From contig NZ_CANMFF010000001.1 of the NCBI RefSeq assembly GCF_947497005.1, positions 372,001 to 436,000 of the forward strand: DNA of 64,000 bases, given 5' to 3'. Under the pieces are notes generated by a model. That model was not told the DNA's origin, searched no databases, and saw only the letters and a program-made list of their open reading frames with translations. Positions 61,351 to 64,000 of this stretch are shown in pieces; position 1 is the first letter of the stretch, and each line of letters opens with the position of its first letter. Origin of the DNA: an uncultured Ruegeria sp. Its GTDB lineage: Bacteria > Pseudomonadota > Alphaproteobacteria > Rhodobacterales > Rhodobacteraceae. Position numbers and translations under genes: made by a program.

Positions 61351-62637
61351 ATGGCGAAAAAGACGCTTTTGAAGGGGCGCGTTCTGAGTTTCACGGGCTC
61401 ACCCTTTGACGGAGAGCCGACCGAGGCCACCCGGTTGGACGAAGCGGTTGTCATCGAAGACGGGCGAATTGCCGATGTCGGCACCGCCGGTGCGTTGACC
61501 AAAGCCCATCCGGACGCAGCCGTAAAGGATCACGGCACGCGCCTGATACTGGCGGGTTTCGTTGACCCGCATGTGCATTACCCACAGACGGCCATGATCG
61601 CCAGCTGGGGCAAACGGCTGATCGATTGGCTGAACACCTACACCTTCCCTGAAGAGATGAAGTTCGGCGATTTCGACTATGCGACTGAGATCGCCAACCG
61701 CTATCTGGACCTGACCACTGCCAACGGCACCACAACCATGTGCAGTTTTTGCACGATTCATCCTGAAAGCGTGGATGCCTTTTTCACTGCAGCGCAGCAG
61801 CGCGGGCAGCGCGTGATCGCGGGCAAGACCTGCATGGATCGCAATGCACCCGAAGGTCTGCGCGACACCGCGCAGACGGCTTATGACCAATCCGCTGCCT
61901 TGCTGGAAAAATGGCACCGCGTCGACCGTTTGTCTTATGCGATCACGCCACGTTTTTCGCCAACCTCAACCCCGGAACAGCTTGAGGCAATGGGCGCGCT
62001 GTGGGCCGAGCATCCGCATTGCTTGATGCAAACCCATCTGAGCGAACAGACAGACGAAATCGAATGGGTCCAGTCCCTGTTCCCGGACTCGCGGGATTAT
62101 CTGGACACATACGAGAAATTCGGCCTGCTGGGACAGAACGGCTTGTACGGACATGTCATCCATCTAGAAGACAGAGAGCGGGATCGGTTGCGCGAGGTGG
62201 ATGCTTCGCTGATCCACTGCCCCACATCCAACACCTTCATCGGGTCTGGTCTGTTTGACATGAACGGGCTGATCTATGATGGCCATCGGATCGGATTGGC
62301 CACGGATACCGGCGGCGGGTCCAGCTTTTCTATGCTGCGCACAATGGCTGCGGCCTACGAGATCGGACAACTACGCGGTCGCCCACTGCACCCGGCGCAA
62401 TTGCTGTGGTTGGGTACGGTCGGATCGGCACGGAGCCTGCGGATGGGTGAAAACATCGGAAATGTTGCCCCCGGAATGGAGGCGGATCTGGTTGTGCTCG
62501 ATCTCGCGTCCACCCCTGCCATCGCCCAGCGCGAAGCCCATGCTGATGACGTTTGGGAGGCGATTTTCCCGACCATCATGATGGGCGATGATCGGGCTGT
62601 GGCAGAGGTTTGGATCGGCGGGCAGCAGGCGGCTTAA
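61351..62637 (+). CDS. guaD: Guanine deaminase
   Basis: A 428-residue zinc amidohydrolase that turns guanine into xanthine and ammonia. The metal-binding DPHVHY (His74 and His76) follows 'ILAGFV', then 'THLSEQTDEIEWVQ' near residue 228 with His and Glu, 'GHVIHLEDRERDRL' near residue 270, and 'ATDTGGGSSFSMLRTM' near residue 318, whose Asp is catalytic. 'HCPTSNTFIGSGLFD' is the guanine deaminase signature. It is convergent with the 8-oxoguanine deaminase gene, overlapping by 4 bp. It takes part in purine breakdown. Confidence 0.94.
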   Translation: MAKKTLLKGRVLSFTGSPFDGEPTEATRLDEAVVIEDGRIADVGTAGALTKAHPDAAVKDHGTRLILAGFVDPHVHYPQTAMIASWGKRLIDWLNTYTFPEEMKFGDFDYATEIANRYLDLTTANGTTTMCSFCTIHPESVDAFFTAAQQRGQRVIAGKTCMDRNAPEGLRDTAQTAYDQSAALLEKWHRVDRLSYAITPRFSPTSTPEQLEAMGALWAEHPHCLMQTHLSEQTDEIEWVQSLFPDSRDYLDTYEKFGLLGQNGLYGHVIHLEDRERDRLREVDASLIHCPTSNTFIGSGLFDMNGLIYDGHRIGLATDTGGGSSFSMLRTMAAAYEIGQLRGRPLHPAQLLWLGTVGSARSLRMGENIGNVAPGMEADLVVLDLASTPAIAQREAHADDVWEAIFPTIMMGDDRAVAEVWIGGQQAA

Positions 62638-63968
62638 GCCTGCAACGCCCGGGCAAGCGAGTTCTGACGCTCGATAACGCGGGGCAGATCAACGGTTGTG
62701 ATATGCCCATCACGCACGATCTGACGGCCTTCGACAAACAAGTGTTTCACCGTCATTGGCCCAGCCAGAAGTAAAGCTGCCGGATCCCAGCTGCCCGCGC
62801 TTTCGATGCTACGCGTGTCCCATACCGCGATATCCGCTCGTTTCCCGGGCATGAGCCGCCCGCAATCGGAACGTCCCAACACATCTGCGCCGCCGCGCGT
62901 CGCAATCTCAAGCGCTTCGCGGGCTGACATGGCATCTGCACCATTGGCGACCCGTTGCAACAGCATCGCCTGCCGCGCTTCCAGCATCAGGTTGCCATTG
63001 TCGTTGCTGGCCGATCCGTCCGCGCCAAGACCAACCTTTACTCCGGCATCCCGCATCGCCCGCACCGGAGCAATGCCAGATCCCAATCGACAATTCGAAC
63101 AGGGGCAATGAGCGACACCGGTTTTGGTGCGTGCAAACAGATCAATCTCAGCCCCGTCCAGCTTGACGCAATGCGCGTGCCAGACATCTGGACCAGTCCA
63201 TCCCAAATCCTCGGCATACTGGCCAGGACGGCACCCGAACTGCGCCTCAGAATAGGCGATATCTTCGTCATTTTCGGCCAAATGGGTATGCAGCATCACG
63301 CCCTTGTCGCGCGCCAGAAGGGCGGCATCGCGCATCAACTCCCGACTGACAGAGAACGGCGAACACGGGGCGAGGCCGACGCGGCACATCGACCCTTCCG
63401 ACGGGTCATGAAACGCATCAACGACACGGATCATGTCGTTCAGAATGATGGATTCCTGTTCCACCAGACTGTCCGGCGGCAGGCCACCATCGCTTTCGCC
63501 AATGCTCATCGCGCCCCGCGTCGGATGAAACCGCATCCCCAATTCGGACGCAGCAGCAATCGTATCCTCCAGCCGCGCGCCGTTGGGGTAGAGATAGAGG
63601 TGATCGGAACTGAGCGTACACCCTGATAGCGCCAATTCCGCCAAACCGATTTGGGCCGAGGTGAACATCTCGTCCGGACCGAACCGTGCCCAAATCGGAT
63701 ACAAGGTCTGTAGCCATCCGAACAGCAACGCATCCTGCCCGCCGGGAACCGCACGGGTCAGAGTTTGATAGAGGTGATGATGGGTGTTCACCAGGCCAGG
63801 CGTCACCAGACAGCCCGAGGCGTCGTGAACCTCGCCATGTGTCTGCAAGCCCTGTCCAATCTGAGCGATCTGCCCGTCACGGATCAGAATGTCAGCCCCG
63901 GACACTTCCTGCCGGGAATCGTTCATCGTCAGGATCAGATCAGCGTTCTTGAGTAAGGATTCCGTCAT
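62634..63968 (-). CDS. 8-oxoguanine deaminase
   Basis: A 444-residue zinc amidohydrolase of the TrzA/AtzB-like group, expected to deaminate 8-oxoguanine to urate. Metal ligands are the His cluster in 'VNTHHHLYQTLTRAVPG' region (residues about 60-76), His in 'LHTHLAENDEDIAYSEAQFG' region and 'WHAHCVKL', and Asp in 'LGADGSASNDNGNLMLEAR' region. 'HCPCSNCRLGSGIAPVRAM' region is a signature of this subgroup. The ATG at 63968 follows AGGAG; one 15 bp earlier is less likely. The distinction from isoguanine or other oxopurine deaminases rests on overall similarity. Confidence 0.87.
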   Translation of the reverse strand: MTESLLKNADLILTMNDSRQEVSGADILIRDGQIAQIGQGLQTHGEVHDASGCLVTPGLVNTHHHLYQTLTRAVPGGQDALLFGWLQTLYPIWARFGPDEMFTSAQIGLAELALSGCTLSSDHLYLYPNGARLEDTIAAASELGMRFHPTRGAMSIGESDGGLPPDSLVEQESIILNDMIRVVDAFHDPSEGSMCRVGLAPCSPFSVSRELMRDAALLARDKGVMLHTHLAENDEDIAYSEAQFGCRPGQYAEDLGWTGPDVWHAHCVKLDGAEIDLFARTKTGVAHCPCSNCRLGSGIAPVRAMRDAGVKVGLGADGSASNDNGNLMLEARQAMLLQRVANGADAMSAREALEIATRGGADVLGRSDCGRLMPGKRADIAVWDTRSIESAGSWDPAALLLAGPMTVKHLFVEGRQIVRDGHITTVDLPRVIERQNSLARALQA

Positions 63969-64000
63969 ATCGCGCTCCTGCATTGGCCCGTCTCGTGCAA

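Noticed and set aside
60234..61409. A 391-codon plus-strand frame opposite mgtE
   Set aside because: mgtE carries all its domains in the other direction; the shadow frame has none.
1..64000. Prophage, insertion sequences, CRISPR, toxin-antitoxin or secretion islands
   Set aside because: I found no transposase, integrase, phage structural gene, spaced direct repeats or toxin-antitoxin pair anywhere in the window.

Overview
The window is a 64 kb piece of chromosome from an alphaproteobacterium of the Rhodobacteraceae, most likely the Roseobacter group (Ruegeria or a close relative). The basis is family-level recognition: a VPLPA-CTERM surface protein, a ScfR-type regulator (PccR) near propionyl-CoA carboxylase genes, a betI-betC-betA set, a short prolyl-tRNA synthetase without an editing insertion, HdaA, a two-domain quaternary-amine permease, and the small GC-rich intergenic repeats common in this group. 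Coding density is high, most genes are housekeeping or transport genes, and I see no phage, insertion sequence, plasmid backbone, CRISPR array or defence island. One tRNA (Tyr) is present and no rRNA.

Layout. 0-5.5 kb: end of a spermidine-synthase-like gene, hisF-hisE, a lipoprotein, CoA-binding, YHS and zinc-ribbon proteins, rlmB, tRNA-Tyr and a VPLPA-CTERM protein. 5.5-11 kb: DUF2478, NnrU and a three-gene quaternary-amine ABC importer. 11-17.8 kb: Tag-like glycosylase, lipoprotein with a HELTH motif, cytochrome c, YdcZ-type transporter, lolD-lolC, an unknown protein, proS. 18-23.8 kb: FAD oxidoreductase plus 2-oxoglutarate/Fe(II)-type oxygenase, then AI-2E permease, hdaA and ppx. 23.8-27 kb: leftward genes for a small secreted protein, an EEP hydrolase, a J-domain protein, GNAT and VOC proteins. 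27-39.7 kb: propionyl-CoA assimilation (mutase, pccA, pccB, regulator pccR) interspersed with a DcaP-like porin, small lipoproteins and an MFS transporter. 39.8-44.7 kb: YdcH, a nuclease, and choline-O-sulfate/choline catabolism (betA, betC, betI). 44.7-50.1 kb: EamA and LysE exporters with ArgP, nitroreductase, MFS, yebC. 50.2-58 kb: two SLC13/TrkA-C permeases bracketing a glutamine amidotransferase, a BASS symporter, an FAD dehydrogenase and a META-domain protein. 58-64 kb: YmdB-type phosphoesterase, DUF333 protein, 5-formyl-THF cyclo-ligase, mgtE, and two convergent purine deaminases.

How the genes work together. PccB and PccA carboxylate propionyl-CoA to methylmalonyl-CoA, which the mutase converts to succinyl-CoA (the epimerase is not in the window). 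TTTGCAAA-type sites lie upstream of both pccB and the regulator gene, and one overlaps the regulator's ribosome-binding region. BetC and BetA would take choline-O-sulfate through choline to betaine aldehyde, but betB is absent here. The best regulatory find is a 19-bp dyad upstream of betI that recurs with 17 of 19 identities 33 kb away, upstream of the quaternary-amine ABC importer. This suggests that the importer belongs to the BetI regulon and carries choline or choline-O-sulfate. No radically new system is evident. The best unexplained items are this split regulon, a nine-G tract serving as the betI ribosome-binding region, a possible minus-strand small RNA near 32.5 kb, and the translationally coupled FAD oxidoreductase/oxygenase pair.
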